From: JAXMHB01 sp046346965
Lineage (GTDB): Bacteria > Pseudomonadota > Gammaproteobacteria > Xanthomonadales > SZUA-5
Assembly: GCA_046346965.1 (NCBI GenBank)
Contig: JAXMHB010000004.1
Location: 344,066 to 408,065 of the forward strand
Length of the DNA stretch: 64,000 nucleotides
Direction: 5' to 3'
The notes beneath the pieces were generated by a model that worked only from the letters and a program-made list of their open reading frames with translations, made no database searches and was not told where the DNA came from. Of the stretch, positions 25,815 through 34,395 are shown piece after piece (positions within the stretch are counted from its first letter, which is position 1; each line of letters opens with the position of its first letter). Position numbers and translations under genes: made by a program.

Positions 25815-27272
25815 ATGCGCGACAGCCTGCTGCGACTGGCCAACTTCATCGACGGCGACTTCCGTGCCCCGGCCAGCGGGCGCTATCTGCCGGTCACCGA
25901 GCCGGCCACGGGCAAGGTCTATGCCGAGGTGCCGGATTCGACCACGCTGGACGTCGATGCGGCGGTCAGCGCCGCGCATGCCGCCCGCAGCGCCTGGTCA
26001 GCCACCGCACCGAGCGCCCGCGCGCGTCTGCTGCGGCGGCTGGCGGATCTGATCGAGAGCCGGCTGGACGCGCTCGCCGAGGAGGAATCGCGTGACACCG
26101 GCAAACCGGTGCGGGTGGCCCGTCAGATCGATATCCCGCGCGCGGTCGCCAACTTCCGCTATTTCGCCAGCATGGCCGAAACCTGGGGCTCGGAAAGCCA
26201 CACGGGCGAGCTAGGCGTGCTCAATTACACGCTGCGCCAGGCGCTGGGCGCGGTGGCCTGCATCAGTCCGTGGAATCTGCCGCTGTATCTGCTGACCTGG
26301 AAGATCGCGCCGGCGCTGGCCACCGGCAATACCGTGGTCGCCAAGCCGAGTGAGATCACCCCGGTCACGGCCTGGCTGCTGGGCGAGTTGGCCCAGGAGG
26401 CCGGGCTGCCGCCGGGCGTGCTGAACATCATCCACGGCAGCGGTCCGGCCTGCGGCCAGCCGCTGGTGGTGCATCCGCGCATCAAGGCGGTGTCCTTTAC
26501 CGGCAGCACCGCCACCGGCGCCGCGATCGCCACGGCCACCGCGGCGCAGTTCAAGAAGCTGTCGCTGGAACTGGGCGGCAAGAACGCCACCGTGGTTTTC
26601 GCCGACTGTGACTTCGAGCGCACCGTGCACGAGTGCGTGCGTGCCGCCTTTTCCAATCAGGGGCAGATCTGCCTGTGCGGCTCACGCATCCTGATCGAGC
26701 GCCCGCTGTACGCGCGCTTCCGCGACGCCTTCGTGGCGGCCGCGCAGGCGCTGAAGGTCGGCGATCCGCGCGCCGCAGACAGCGATCTTGGCGCGCTGGT
26801 GTCGTCCGATCACCTGCAGAAGGTGCTGAGCTACATCGCGCTGGCACACGAGGAAGGCGGTCGTTTGCTGTGCGGCGGCGAGCGTCTGGCCCTGGAAGGC
26901 CGCTGTCGCGAAGGCTACTTCCTCGCACCCACCGTGTTCGATCAACTGGACGCCCATTGCCGCGTCAATCAGGAAGAGATCTTCGGCCCGGTCGTCACGC
27001 TGCAGCCATTCGATGACGACACCCAGGCGCTGGCCTATGCCAATGCCAGCCGCTACGGCCTGGCCAGCAGTGTGTGGACGCGCGACCTCGATCGTGCGCA
27101 CCGCTTTGCTGCCCAGGTGGAGACCGGGCTGGTGTGGATCAACACCTGGATGGCGCGCGATCTGCGCACGCCCTTCGGCGGCATCAAGCATTCCGGGCTG
27201 GGACGCGAGGGCGGCAGCGACGCCATGCGCTTCTTCACCGAGGCGAAAAATGTAGGCCTGTGGGTCGGCTGA
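25815..27272 (+). CDS. Aldehyde dehydrogenase (2-hydroxymuconate semialdehyde / ALDH8-like)
   Basis: NAD(P)+-dependent aldehyde dehydrogenase, 485 residues. Visible catalytic features: the oxyanion Asn in ISPWNLPLYL (about 155), the NAD-binding FTGSTATG (about 227), general base Glu in LELGGKN (about 252), nucleophile Cys in FSNQGQICLCGSR (about 286) and EEIFGPVV (about 384). The C-terminus TPFGGIKHSGLGREGG is standard. Similarity pattern points to hydroxymuconic-semialdehyde or aminomuconate-semialdehyde dehydrogenases, but no catabolic genes surround it, so the substrate is open. ATG at 25815 gives the family N-terminus; divergent from pyrD. Confidence 0.9.
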   Translation: MRDSLLRLANFIDGDFRAPASGRYLPVTEPATGKVYAEVPDSTTLDVDAAVSAAHAARSAWSATAPSARARLLRRLADLIESRLDALAEEESRDTGKPVRVARQIDIPRAVANFRYFASMAETWGSESHTGELGVLNYTLRQALGAVACISPWNLPLYLLTWKIAPALATGNTVVAKPSEITPVTAWLLGELAQEAGLPPGVLNIIHGSGPACGQPLVVHPRIKAVSFTGSTATGAAIATATAAQFKKLSLELGGKNATVVFADCDFERTVHECVRAAFSNQGQICLCGSRILIERPLYARFRDAFVAAAQALKVGDPRAADSDLGALVSSDHLQKVLSYIALAHEEGGRLLCGGERLALEGRCREGYFLAPTVFDQLDAHCRVNQEEIFGPVVTLQPFDDDTQALAYANASRYGLASSVWTRDLDRAHRFAAQVETGLVWINTWMARDLRTPFGGIKHSGLGREGGSDAMRFFTEAKNVGLWVG

Positions 27273-27350
27273 GCGGCTGCGATGGGGATTGAGCCCGGCC
27301 GAACGAGCCGCCATGCTCGGCGCCCTCTCATCCCATGCGGACCCACACCG

Positions 27351-27683
27351 ATGATCACCACCCCGAGCGGCCTGCAGTATGAAGTCCTGCGTGAAGGCCA
27401 AGGCGCCAAGCCCGGCCCCAGCGACACCGTGACCGTGCATTACCGCGGCACGCTGAGCAATGGTCAGGTCTTCGACAGCTCCTACGACCGCGGCCAGCCG
27501 CTGAGCTTCCGGCTGAATCAAGTGATCAAAGGCTGGACCGAAGGCCTGCAGCTGATGTCGGTCGGCGCCCACTATCGCCTGACGATCCCGGCGCACCTGG
27601 GTTACGGTGCGGCCGGTGCCGGCGGCGTCATCCCGCCCAATGCCACGCTGATTTTCGACGTGGAACTGCTCAAGATCCAGTGA
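27351..27683 (+). CDS. FKBP-type peptidyl-prolyl cis-trans isomerase
   Basis: Small single-domain FKBP, 110 residues, without signal peptide, so cytoplasmic. The fold is complete: TPSGLQYEVLREGQG, VTVHYRGTLSNGQVFDSSYD with the catalytic-pocket Tyr and Asp, FRLNQVIKGWTEGLQLM, and the IPAHLGYGAAGAGGVIPPN flap ending in FDVELLKI. The ATG at 27351 is chosen because the preceding in-frame codons do not match the family. It follows the aldehyde dehydrogenase gene by 78 bases. A 192-bp tandem repeat begins just downstream. Confidence 0.95.
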   Translation: MITTPSGLQYEVLREGQGAKPGPSDTVTVHYRGTLSNGQVFDSSYDRGQPLSFRLNQVIKGWTEGLQLMSVGAHYRLTIPAHLGYGAAGAGGVIPPNATLIFDVELLKIQ

Positions 27684-27710
27684 TACGCGCTTGGCCTGGC
27701 CGACGCGGTC

Positions 27711-28338
27711 TGGTCGACGAAGCGTGAGACGTAGCGCGGCTCCGTGCGCGCGGCTGGCGGTGCATAGACGATCCGCCCCATCACGTCGGCGGCGGCGGAT
27801 TCAGGCTCTGTGATGCCGCGAAAGCAAAGCGCCGGGCGCCTCGCGTGTGGGCTGCGTGGATCGAGCAGGCAGTGCGGACGCGAAGGACCCGGCCTACGGG
27901 CGTGTTCGACGACGCGCGCGGCGTAGCGCGGCTCCGTGCGCGCGGCTGGCGGTGGATGGACGATCCGCCCTATCGCGCCGGCGGCCGCGGCTTCAGGTTT
28001 TGTGATGCCGCGAAAGCAAAGCGCCGGGCGCCTCGCGTGTGGGGCTGCGTGGATCCAGCAGGCCGTGCGGACGCGAAGGACCCGGCCTACGGGCGTGTTC
28101 GACCTAGCGCGCGGCGTAGCGCGGCTCCGTGCGCGCGGCTGGCGGTGCATAGACGATCCGCCCCATCGCGCCGGCGGCCGCGGCTTCGGGCTCTGTAATG
28201 CGGCGAAAGCAAAGCGCCGGGCGCCTCGCGTGTGGGGCTGCGTGGATCCAGCAGGCAGTGCGGACGCGAAGGACCCGGCCTACGGGCGTGTTCGACCTAG
28301 CGCGGCTCCGTGCGCGCGGCTGGCGGTGGATGGACGAT
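27711..28338. repeat. Tandem repeat, ~192-bp unit, three full copies plus a partial one
   Basis: The 664 bases between the FKBP and DUF192 genes are almost wholly one tandem array. The marker tagcgcggctccgtgcgcgc occurs at 27732, 27924, 28117 and 28298, giving unit lengths of 192, 193 and 181 bases (the last carries a ~12-base deletion). Copies differ by scattered substitutions. The 193-base spacing shifts the frame, so the minus-strand open frame across the array (rich in Arg/Ala/Pro) is not a conserved repeat protein. No promoter or RNA gene is evident. Recent duplication by slippage or unequal recombination is the simplest explanation. Confidence 0.9.
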
Positions 28339-28347
28339 CTGCTGATC

Positions 28348-28788
28348 CTACTTCGACGGCAAACCCTTGACGATCAACTTGTCACCCAGCTCGGCGCCGA
28401 TGCTGGCGCTGGTGCCGGCGTTCAACTCCAGCACATAGCGCGCCGGCGCGCGGCTCGGATACGCCGGGCACTGGTCGCCCAGCGAGCACGGCGGCGTATC
28501 GAGGCTCCACGCCACCAGCGTCCAGGATTCGTCGAAGTACAGAATATCGAGCGGAATCCGCGTGTTCTTCATCCAGAAGGCCTGCGGCTCCTGGCGATCG
28601 AACAAGAACAGCATGCCGGCATCAGCCGACATCTGATCACGATACATCAGCCCGCGCGCGCGTTCGTTGGGATCGTCGGCAATCTCGACCTGAAAGGTCT
28701 TGCCGCGCAGTTCGACGCGCACGTCCTCGCTGGCCGCACAGCCGCCCAGCATCAGCATTCCCACGATTGCCCACGCCCACTGTCGCAT
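28348..28788 (-). CDS. DUF192-family lipoprotein
   Basis: Predicted lipoprotein of 146 residues: signal peptide with lipobox LGGC (Cys at about residue 17). The DUF192 domain follows, with RGLMYRDQM, GMLFLFD, FWMKNTRIPLDILYFD and the C-terminal ARYVLELNAG. Members of this family are small periplasmic or extracellular beta-rich proteins of unknown molecular role. A Cys pair (PPCSLGDQCP) may form a disulphide. Divergent from nhaD; its stop is 10 bases from the tandem repeat array. Confidence 0.93.
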   Translation of the reverse strand: MRQWAWAIVGMLMLGGCAASEDVRVELRGKTFQVEIADDPNERARGLMYRDQMSADAGMLFLFDRQEPQAFWMKNTRIPLDILYFDESWTLVAWSLDTPPCSLGDQCPAYPSRAPARYVLELNAGTSASIGAELGDKLIVKGLPSK

Positions 28789-28911
28789 GACCGCGCTCCC
28801 GATTCCGATGCCGCGATGCTACGCGAGGCCGGGCCGCCCTTTGGCAGTATCCACCGTCACAAATCGGCGCCATGATCCGCGCCCGCCCAGCCCACCGCCG
28901 CCGGAGTCCGC

Positions 28912-30303
28912 ATGTCCCGCTCGCTGATCGCTCGCCTCACGTCAGGCGCGCTGTTGCCCTTGCCCGCGCTGGCGAGCGCCAGCAGCCCGGATCACTTCGA
29001 TCTGGCCGGCACCTGGGTGGCCTGGGCCGTGCTGGCGGTATTCGTCGTCGCCTACGTGCTGGTGGTTATCGAGGAGAAGATCCACCTGCCCAAGAGCAAG
29101 CCGGTATTGCTCGGCGCCGGGTTGATCTGGGCGCTGGTCGCCGGCTATCTGGCACAGCAAGGGATCGGCGCCGACCACGCTGCCGCGCATGCCTTCGAGG
29201 CGGTGTTCCTGGAGTTCGCCGAGCTGTTCTTCTTCCTGATCGTTGCCATGACCTTCGTGGCCGCGATGACCGAGCGCAATGTGTTCGAGGCGCTGCGCGC
29301 TGAACTGGTCTCACGCGGATGGGGCTATCGCAAGCTGTTCTGGCTCACCGGCATCATCAGCTTCTTCATGTCGGCGGTGCTCGACAATCTGACCACCGCA
29401 CTGATCATGAGCGCGGTGATCCTCGCCTGTGGCGCCGGCAATCGCCAGTTCATCGCGCTGGCTTTCATCAACCTGGTGGTGGCAGCCAATGCCGGCGGCG
29501 CTTGGTGTGCCTTTGGCGACATCACCACGCTGATGGTCTGGCAGGCCGAGAAGGTGCGCTTTTTCGAGTTCTTCGACTTGTTTTTGCCCTCGGTGGTCAA
29601 CTTCCTGATTCCGGCCGCGCTGATGCATTACGCGCTGCCGGTCGGCACGCCGCCCGGCGCGCGCGACGATGCCGACCTGAAGCCGGGCGCGATCGGCATC
29701 TGTGTGCTGTTCGCGCTGACCATCGCGATCACCGTTGCCGGCAAGCAGTTCCTGCAGATGCCGGCGGTGTTCGGCATGATGTCGGGCCTCGGATTGCTCA
29801 GCCTGTACGCTTACTGGCTCAAGCGCAGCGAGGCGCGCACCGGCGCCGACCCCTTCAACGTGTTCAAGATGGTGGCCCAGGCCGAATGGGACACGCTGCT
29901 GTTCTTCTTCGGCGTGCTGATGTGCGTAGGCGGGCTCAAGGCCGTCGGCTTGCTGGCGGTGGCCTCGGAGCATCTGTACACGGGCTGGGGGCCGAGCGCC
30001 GCCAATATCGCGATGGGCACCTTGTCGGCGGTGGTCGACAACATTCCGATCATGTACTCGGTGCTGCAGATGAATCCGCCGATGGATCACGGCCAATGGC
30101 TGCTGATCACGCTGACGGCGGGTGTCGGCGGCAGCATGCTCAGCGTCGGCTCCGCCGCTGGCGTGGCGCTGATGGGCGTCTCGCGCGGGCAGTACACCTT
30201 TTTGTCGCACTTGCGCTGGACCTGGGCCATCGCCCTCGGTTACGCGCTCAGCATCCTGACGCATCTGTGGTGGAACGCCGCCTTGTTTGCGGGCAGTCGC
30301 TGA
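28912..30303 (+). CDS. nhaD: Na+/H+ antiporter NhaD
   Basis: Sodium/proton antiporter of the ion-transporter superfamily, 463 residues with about 12 hydrophobic helices. Recognisable blocks: EEKIHLPKSKPVLLGAGLIW near the N-terminus, the SAVLDNLTTALIM helix with the conserved Asp/Asn/Thr, GGAWCAFGDITTLMVWQ, and the second re-entrant half SAVVDNIPIMYSVLQMNP. The final part GGSMLSVGSAAGVALMG is diagnostic. Start at 28912 follows a short divergent promoter region shared with the DUF192 gene. NhaD is typical of marine or salt-exposed bacteria. Confidence 0.96.
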   Translation: MSRSLIARLTSGALLPLPALASASSPDHFDLAGTWVAWAVLAVFVVAYVLVVIEEKIHLPKSKPVLLGAGLIWALVAGYLAQQGIGADHAAAHAFEAVFLEFAELFFFLIVAMTFVAAMTERNVFEALRAELVSRGWGYRKLFWLTGIISFFMSAVLDNLTTALIMSAVILACGAGNRQFIALAFINLVVAANAGGAWCAFGDITTLMVWQAEKVRFFEFFDLFLPSVVNFLIPAALMHYALPVGTPPGARDDADLKPGAIGICVLFALTIAITVAGKQFLQMPAVFGMMSGLGLLSLYAYWLKRSEARTGADPFNVFKMVAQAEWDTLLFFFGVLMCVGGLKAVGLLAVASEHLYTGWGPSAANIAMGTLSAVVDNIPIMYSVLQMNPPMDHGQWLLITLTAGVGGSMLSVGSAAGVALMGVSRGQYTFLSHLRWTWAIALGYALSILTHLWWNAALFAGSR

Positions 30304-30304
30304 T

Positions 30305-30664
30305 TCAGCCCAGCAACTGCTCGAGCACCCCGGGGGCGCGGAGTTCGGCGTTCAGAAACTCGGCAATCGCCTCGATCAACTCGGCGTCCTCGGCGCGGTC
30401 GGCCAGGAAGTAGCAGCCGGACCAGACATCCCATCCGGGCAGCAGCACCCGCCCATCTGGATGCACGGCGCGCATCACCACCTGATCTGGGCCCAACACC
30501 GGCGCCTGCGGGACAAAGCCAAAGCGCTGCTGCAGCAGGCCGCACAACGGGAACAGCGCTTGCTCGGGCAACTCGCTGATCTCGAAGCTGCGCAGCCCGG
30601 TCGGCGTGGTGTGCACGAAGCCCTGCACCGGTTTGCCGCGCCGCAGACGCAGGTCCAGCGTCAT
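30305..30664 (-). CDS. Hypothetical protein, 119 residues
   Basis: Not recognised. A soluble protein beginning MTLDLRLRRGKPVQGFVHTT, with FEISELPEQALFPLCGLLQQRFG, then VLLPGWDVWSGCYFLADRAEDAE and a helical end. The pattern of a first beta strand then alternating helices suggests a small alpha/beta fold. ATG at 30664 is chosen over the upstream in-frame start on codon bias and N-terminal pattern. The stop lies one base from the nhaD stop on the other strand. Divergent from trmJ. Confidence 0.72.
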   Translation of the reverse strand: MTLDLRLRRGKPVQGFVHTTPTGLRSFEISELPEQALFPLCGLLQQRFGFVPQAPVLGPDQVVMRAVHPDGRVLLPGWDVWSGCYFLADRAEDAELIEAIAEFLNAELRAPGVLEQLLG

Positions 30665-30763
30665 GGCCCTGCCCGCCGCGGTTCGACCAAGGCCGGGCGG
30701 CCCGACTGCGCAGCGCACCGGCCCTGATAGTCTCGCGCCCGTGTCGTTTGCCTCCCGTGTCCC

Positions 30764-31519
30764 ATGAACACCCCCGAATCACTGCTCGCCCCCATCCGCA
30801 CTGTGCTGATGCAGACCTCGCATCCCGGCAATATCGGCTCGACGGCGCGTGCGCTCAAGACCATGGGCTTGTCGGCACTCGATCTGGTGCAGCCGCTGCG
30901 CTTTCCCGATCCGGAAGCCAGCGCGCTGGCCTCCGGCGCCGAGGATCTGCTCGATCGCGCCTGCGTGCACGCCACGCTGGAGCAGGCGCTGGCGCCGGCG
31001 CGCGTGGTGTTTGGCTCCAGCGACCGCCGACGCGGCATCCGCATGCAGGAGATCGGTCCGCGCGAATTTGCGCGACTGGCGCTGGACGCAGCCGCGACCG
31101 GCCCGGTCGCCGTGCTGTATGGCACCGAGCGCACCGGACTGACCAACGAGGAACTGGAGCTGTGCCAGTACCTGGTCACCATCCCCGCCAATCCCGACTA
31201 CAGTTCGCTGAATCTGGCGAGCGCTGTACAAGTGCTGTCCTACGAGCTGCGGGCCGAAGCACTGACCCGCGTCGATCAGGCACCGGACCCCGATCCCCAC
31301 ATCCCTGCGCCCAGCGCGGACCTTGAGCGCTTCTTCGTCCACCTGGATCAGGTGCTTGAATTGATAGGCTTTTTTGGCGACCGCGTGTCGACCAAGATCA
31401 TGCGCCGACTGCGCCGGCTGTACCAACGCGCGATGCCGGACGAGCGCGAGTTGCAGATCTTGCGCGGCATCCTGACCGAAACCGAGATCTCTGTGCGCGG
31501 GCGCAAACCGCGCTCCTGA
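30764..31519 (+). CDS. trmJ: tRNA (cytidine/uridine-2'-O-)-methyltransferase TrmJ
   Basis: SPOUT methyltransferase that adds a 2'-O-methyl at position 32 of several tRNAs, using S-adenosylmethionine. The 251 residues start with the motif 1 segment TSHPGNIGSTARALKTMGL. They end the SPOUT domain with VLYGTERTGLTNEEL and the knot motif ANPDYSSLNLASAVQVLSYE. The C-terminal extension of about 75 residues with KIMRRLRRLYQRAMPDERE is the TrmJ-specific part. It stands upstream of sodB, separated by 95 bases that probably hold the sodB promoter. Confidence 0.96.
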   Translation: MNTPESLLAPIRTVLMQTSHPGNIGSTARALKTMGLSALDLVQPLRFPDPEASALASGAEDLLDRACVHATLEQALAPARVVFGSSDRRRGIRMQEIGPREFARLALDAAATGPVAVLYGTERTGLTNEELELCQYLVTIPANPDYSSLNLASAVQVLSYELRAEALTRVDQAPDPDPHIPAPSADLERFFVHLDQVLELIGFFGDRVSTKIMRRLRRLYQRAMPDERELQILRGILTETEISVRGRKPRS

Positions 31520-31614
31520 GGCCATGCACGCGTCTTTTCCGCAAATGCGGTTAGCATCCGCGCGTGGTTAGGACTCGATCCGGTCCGCACCCTTCCCTAT
31601 TCAGGAGTACACCG

Positions 31615-32193
31615 ATGGCCATTGAACTGCCTCCCCTGCCCTATGCACGCGATGCGCTGGTTCCGCACATCTCGCCGGAAACCATCGATTACCACTACAG
31701 CAAGCACCATCAGGCCTACGTCACCAATCTGAACAACCTGATCAAGGGCACGCCACACGAGCACCAGTCGCTGGAAGAGATCGTCAAGAGCTCCAGCGGC
31801 GGCGTGTTCAACAACGCGGCCCAGGTGTGGAACCACACCTTCTACTGGAACTGCCTGTCGCCGAACGGCGGCGGTGCGCCGAGTGGCAAGCTGGCCGATG
31901 CCATCAACGCGGCCTTCGGCAGCTTCGAGAAGTTCAAGGAAGAGTTCACCAAGACGGCGGTGACCACCTTCGGATCCGGCTGGGGCTGGCTGGTGCAGAA
32001 GCCCGACGGCAGCCTGGCGCTGGCCAGCACCAGCAATGCCGGCACGCCGCTGACCGGCGCGGACAAGCCCTTGCTGACCTGCGATGTGTGGGAGCACGCC
32101 TACTACATCGATTACCGCAATCTGCGTCCGAAGTACGTCGAGTCCTTCTGGAACCTGGTCAACTGGGACTTCGTCAGCGCCCAGATGGCCTGA
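31615..32193 (+). CDS. sodB: Superoxide dismutase [Fe]
   Basis: Converts superoxide to peroxide and oxygen in the cytoplasm. The 192 residues contain all four metal ligands: His in ISPETIDYHYSKHH (about 27), His in VWNHTFYW (about 74), and Asp and His in CDVWEHAYYIDY (about 157-161). AQVWNHTFYWNCLSPNGGG and AGTPLTG agree with the iron type. CAGGAG lies 8 bases before the ATG at 31615; 17 upstream codons of the open frame are excluded. Confidence 0.97.
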   Translation: MAIELPPLPYARDALVPHISPETIDYHYSKHHQAYVTNLNNLIKGTPHEHQSLEEIVKSSSGGVFNNAAQVWNHTFYWNCLSPNGGGAPSGKLADAINAAFGSFEKFKEEFTKTAVTTFGSGWGWLVQKPDGSLALASTSNAGTPLTGADKPLLTCDVWEHAYYIDYRNLRPKYVESFWNLVNWDFVSAQMA

Positions 32194-32235
32194 TCGCTGC
32201 ACCGCCTGGAGCCGGCCGCGCGCCGGCTCCAGACT

Positions 32236-33366
32236 TCAGGCGCGCTCCAAGGCGCTGAGCGCCGCCGCCACCTGCAACTCGCACCCCAGCACATTACCCG
32301 TCAGGCGCAAGCGCTCTGCCAATTGCGGGATGGAGTCGGCGGTCAGCGTGGCGTGGCCCACCTTGCGACCGTCGCGCGCTTCTTTGCCGTAGTCGTGCCA
32401 GTGCAGCCCCGGAATGCCCAGGGCCAGCTGGCGATCAGGCAGCGCCCCGATCCAGTTCAGCATGCAGGAGACGCCCCGCGCGGCTGTGCTGCCCAGCGGC
32501 CAGCCAGCAACGGCGCGCAAGTGGTTCTCGAACTGGCTGGTCTCGGCGCCCTCGATGCTCCAATGCCCGCTGTTGTGCACGCGCGGAGCGATCTCGTTGG
32601 CCAGCAGCTGGTCGCCCACCTCGAAGAACTCGATGGCGAACACGCCGACGTAGTCGAGCGCATCGGCCACATCCTGCGCGCAGCTCTGCGCCTGCAGCCG
32701 CAAATCGGCCGATACCTGCGCCGGTGCCAGCGTCATCGCCAGTATCCCGTCGGCATGCACGTTCTCGACCAGCGGATAGAAGCGCATCTCGCCATCGACG
32801 CCACGTACGGCCACCAGGGACAGCTCGCGGTCGAAGCGCAGACGCTCCTCCAGCACGCACGGCACCCGTCCCAGCTGCGCCCACGCCGACGCGAGACCCT
32901 GCGCATCGGCGACCCGAACCTGGCCCTTGCCGTCATAACCCAGGCGGCAAGTCTTCAGAATCGCGGGAAACTGTACCGAGCCGGCGGCAGCGGCGAGGGA
33001 GTCCTCGTCGGCGATCACGGCGTAGGGTGCGATCGGCGTACCGAGCTGCCGGAACAACGCCTTTTCTTGCGCACGATCCTGCGTCAACGCCAGCGCGCGT
33101 GGCGGCGGGCGCACCGGGCGCACCGAGTCGAGTTCCTGCAAACCCGCGGCGGAGACGTTTTCGAAGTCGAAGGTGATCACGTCGCACAGGTCGGCGAAGG
33201 CATGCAACGCCGCCAGATCGTCGAAAGCTGCCTGTCGCATCGACGCGACCGCCCCCGCGCAAGCATCGGCGGCCGGATCGAGCGCCCAGACCTGCAAACC
33301 AAGCGGCGGTGCCGCCAGGGCCAACATGCGCGCGAGCTGGCCGCCGCCAATCACCCCTACTCGCAT
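32236..33366 (-). CDS. purK: N5-carboxyaminoimidazole ribonucleotide synthase
   Basis: ATP-grasp enzyme that converts AIR, ATP and bicarbonate to N5-CAIR in purine synthesis. The 376 residues have the N-terminal GVIGGGQLARML, the VITFDFENV block, KTCRLGYDGKGQ ATP-loop, FAIEFFEVGDQLLANEIAPRVHNSGHWSIEG metal-binding region (quoted in part as EIAPRVHNSGHW) and C-terminal HWYGKE-like HWHDYGKEARDGRK. It overlaps the end of purE by 10 bases, so the two are translationally coupled and their products act in succession. Confidence 0.97.
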   Translation of the reverse strand: MRVGVIGGGQLARMLALAAPPLGLQVWALDPAADACAGAVASMRQAAFDDLAALHAFADLCDVITFDFENVSAAGLQELDSVRPVRPPPRALALTQDRAQEKALFRQLGTPIAPYAVIADEDSLAAAAGSVQFPAILKTCRLGYDGKGQVRVADAQGLASAWAQLGRVPCVLEERLRFDRELSLVAVRGVDGEMRFYPLVENVHADGILAMTLAPAQVSADLRLQAQSCAQDVADALDYVGVFAIEFFEVGDQLLANEIAPRVHNSGHWSIEGAETSQFENHLRAVAGWPLGSTAARGVSCMLNWIGALPDRQLALGIPGLHWHDYGKEARDGRKVGHATLTADSIPQLAERLRLTGNVLGCELQVAAALSALERA

Positions 33367-33866
33367 GCCGGCCGCCGCGGATCCGGTTCGGCCAGCACGC
33401 GCTCGGTTTGCGCCTGACGCAGTGACTTCAGGCGCTCCGCCAAGGGCGGATTCGACAGCGCCAGGATCGCCGCCGCCGACAGCGCGGCGTTCTTGGCGCC
33501 TGCCTGCCCGATCGCCAGCGTCAACACCGGCACGCCCGCCGGCATCTGCACGATCGAGAGCAGCGAATCGATGCCGTTCAGCACCTTGGACTGCACCGGC
33601 ACGCCGAGCACGGGCAGCCAGGTTTTCGCCGCCAGCATGCCGGGCAGATGCGCCGCGCCGCCGGCGCCGGCGATGATCACGCGCAGACCGCGTTCCTCGG
33701 CCTCTTCGGCGTAGCTGAACAACAAATCCGGCGTGCGGTGCGCCGACACCACCCGCACCTCGTAGGGCACGCGCAGTTCATCCAGCAACTCGGCGGCGGC
33801 GGACAAGGTGTCCCAATCCGAGCGCGAGCCCATGACCACTCCGACCAACGGGAGCACGGCTTCCAA
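33357..33866 (-). CDS. purE: N5-carboxyaminoimidazole ribonucleotide mutase
   Basis: Moves the carboxyl group of N5-CAIR to give CAIR, the step after PurK. Core motifs: VGVVMGSRSDWDTLSAAAE, RVVSAHRTPD, IIAGAGGAAHLPGMLAA and PVLGVPVQ, with IVQMPAGVPVLTLAIG further on. The start is not certain. TTG at 33866 has GAGGG seven bases upstream and gives 169 residues; GTG at 33857 would give 166. There is no ATG at the expected place. The much longer open frame upstream is not PurE-like. Overlaps purK by 10 bases. Confidence 0.93.
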   Translation of the reverse strand: MEAVLPLVGVVMGSRSDWDTLSAAAELLDELRVPYEVRVVSAHRTPDLLFSYAEEAEERGLRVIIAGAGGAAHLPGMLAAKTWLPVLGVPVQSKVLNGIDSLLSIVQMPAGVPVLTLAIGQAGAKNAALSAAAILALSNPPLAERLKSLRQAQTERVLAEPDPRRPACE

Positions 33867-33938
33867 TGCGAAACCCTCTAGAGGCAGGCAACGTGAGCGC
33901 GCTATGTTAGCGGCCCTGGCTGCCCTGACCAATGTCCG

Positions 33939-34208
33939 ATGACCGTAGACAAGCGCTTGCTCGAGATCCTCTGCTGCCCGGTGTCCAAGCGCGCTCTGCT
34001 GCCCTTGCGCCGCGACCAACTGCAGCGGCTCAATGCAGCGATCGAGGCCGGCGGCGTGCTCGATGTCGATGGCCAACCGGTTACCGCGCCGCTCAGCGAG
34101 GGCTTGATCACGGACGATCAGCGCGTGATCTACCGCGTCGACGATGACATTCCGGTGCTGCTGCCCGAAAGCGGCATCGGCACCACGCAATTGGCCGATT
34201 TTCCGTAG
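33939..34208 (+). CDS. Trm112-family protein (UPF0434/YcaR-like)
   Basis: Small protein of 89 residues with the Trm112 pattern: MTVDKRLLEILCCPVSKRAL at the N-terminus and DGLITDDQRVIYRVDDDIPVLLPE-type end (here EGLITDDQRVIYRV and DDDIPVLLPE). Two adjacent Cys (LCCP) replace the usual CPxC arrangement, so metal binding is doubtful. In the bacterial family the protein is often next to lpxK/kdsB; here it is alone and divergent from purE. About 30 residues in the middle (QLQRLNAAIEAGGVLDVDG) form an insert seen in related species. Function in bacteria not established. Confidence 0.88.
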   Translation: MTVDKRLLEILCCPVSKRALLPLRRDQLQRLNAAIEAGGVLDVDGQPVTAPLSEGLITDDQRVIYRVDDDIPVLLPESGIGTTQLADFP

Positions 34209-34395
34209 CCGGCAGCGCCGGCCCTAGTCGTTGCCGGCCCAATGATCGCGGCGGCTCGGCGCGCCAATCGCTGGCACAAACTGTGAAGTGCATCAAGTTT
34301 TTCCCTTTGTGTAGGGTTTTGACAAGGCGCTTGCGGTACGCTCTCCCGTGGAATACCAGTCGGGCGGAGTGCGCTCGGCGTTTCAGGGGGCCAAT

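Noticed and set aside
27602..28150. 182-codon minus-strand open frame over the 192-bp repeats
   Set aside because: Arg/Ala/Pro-rich translation of the repeats, overlapping the end of the FKBP gene; repeat spacing is not kept in frame.
34319..34347. Strong sigma-70 promoter before the DUF1631 gene
   Set aside because: TTGACA at 34319 is perfect, but no acceptable -10 box lies 16-18 bases downstream; only tacgct at 12 bases. Mentioned in the gene entry but not called.
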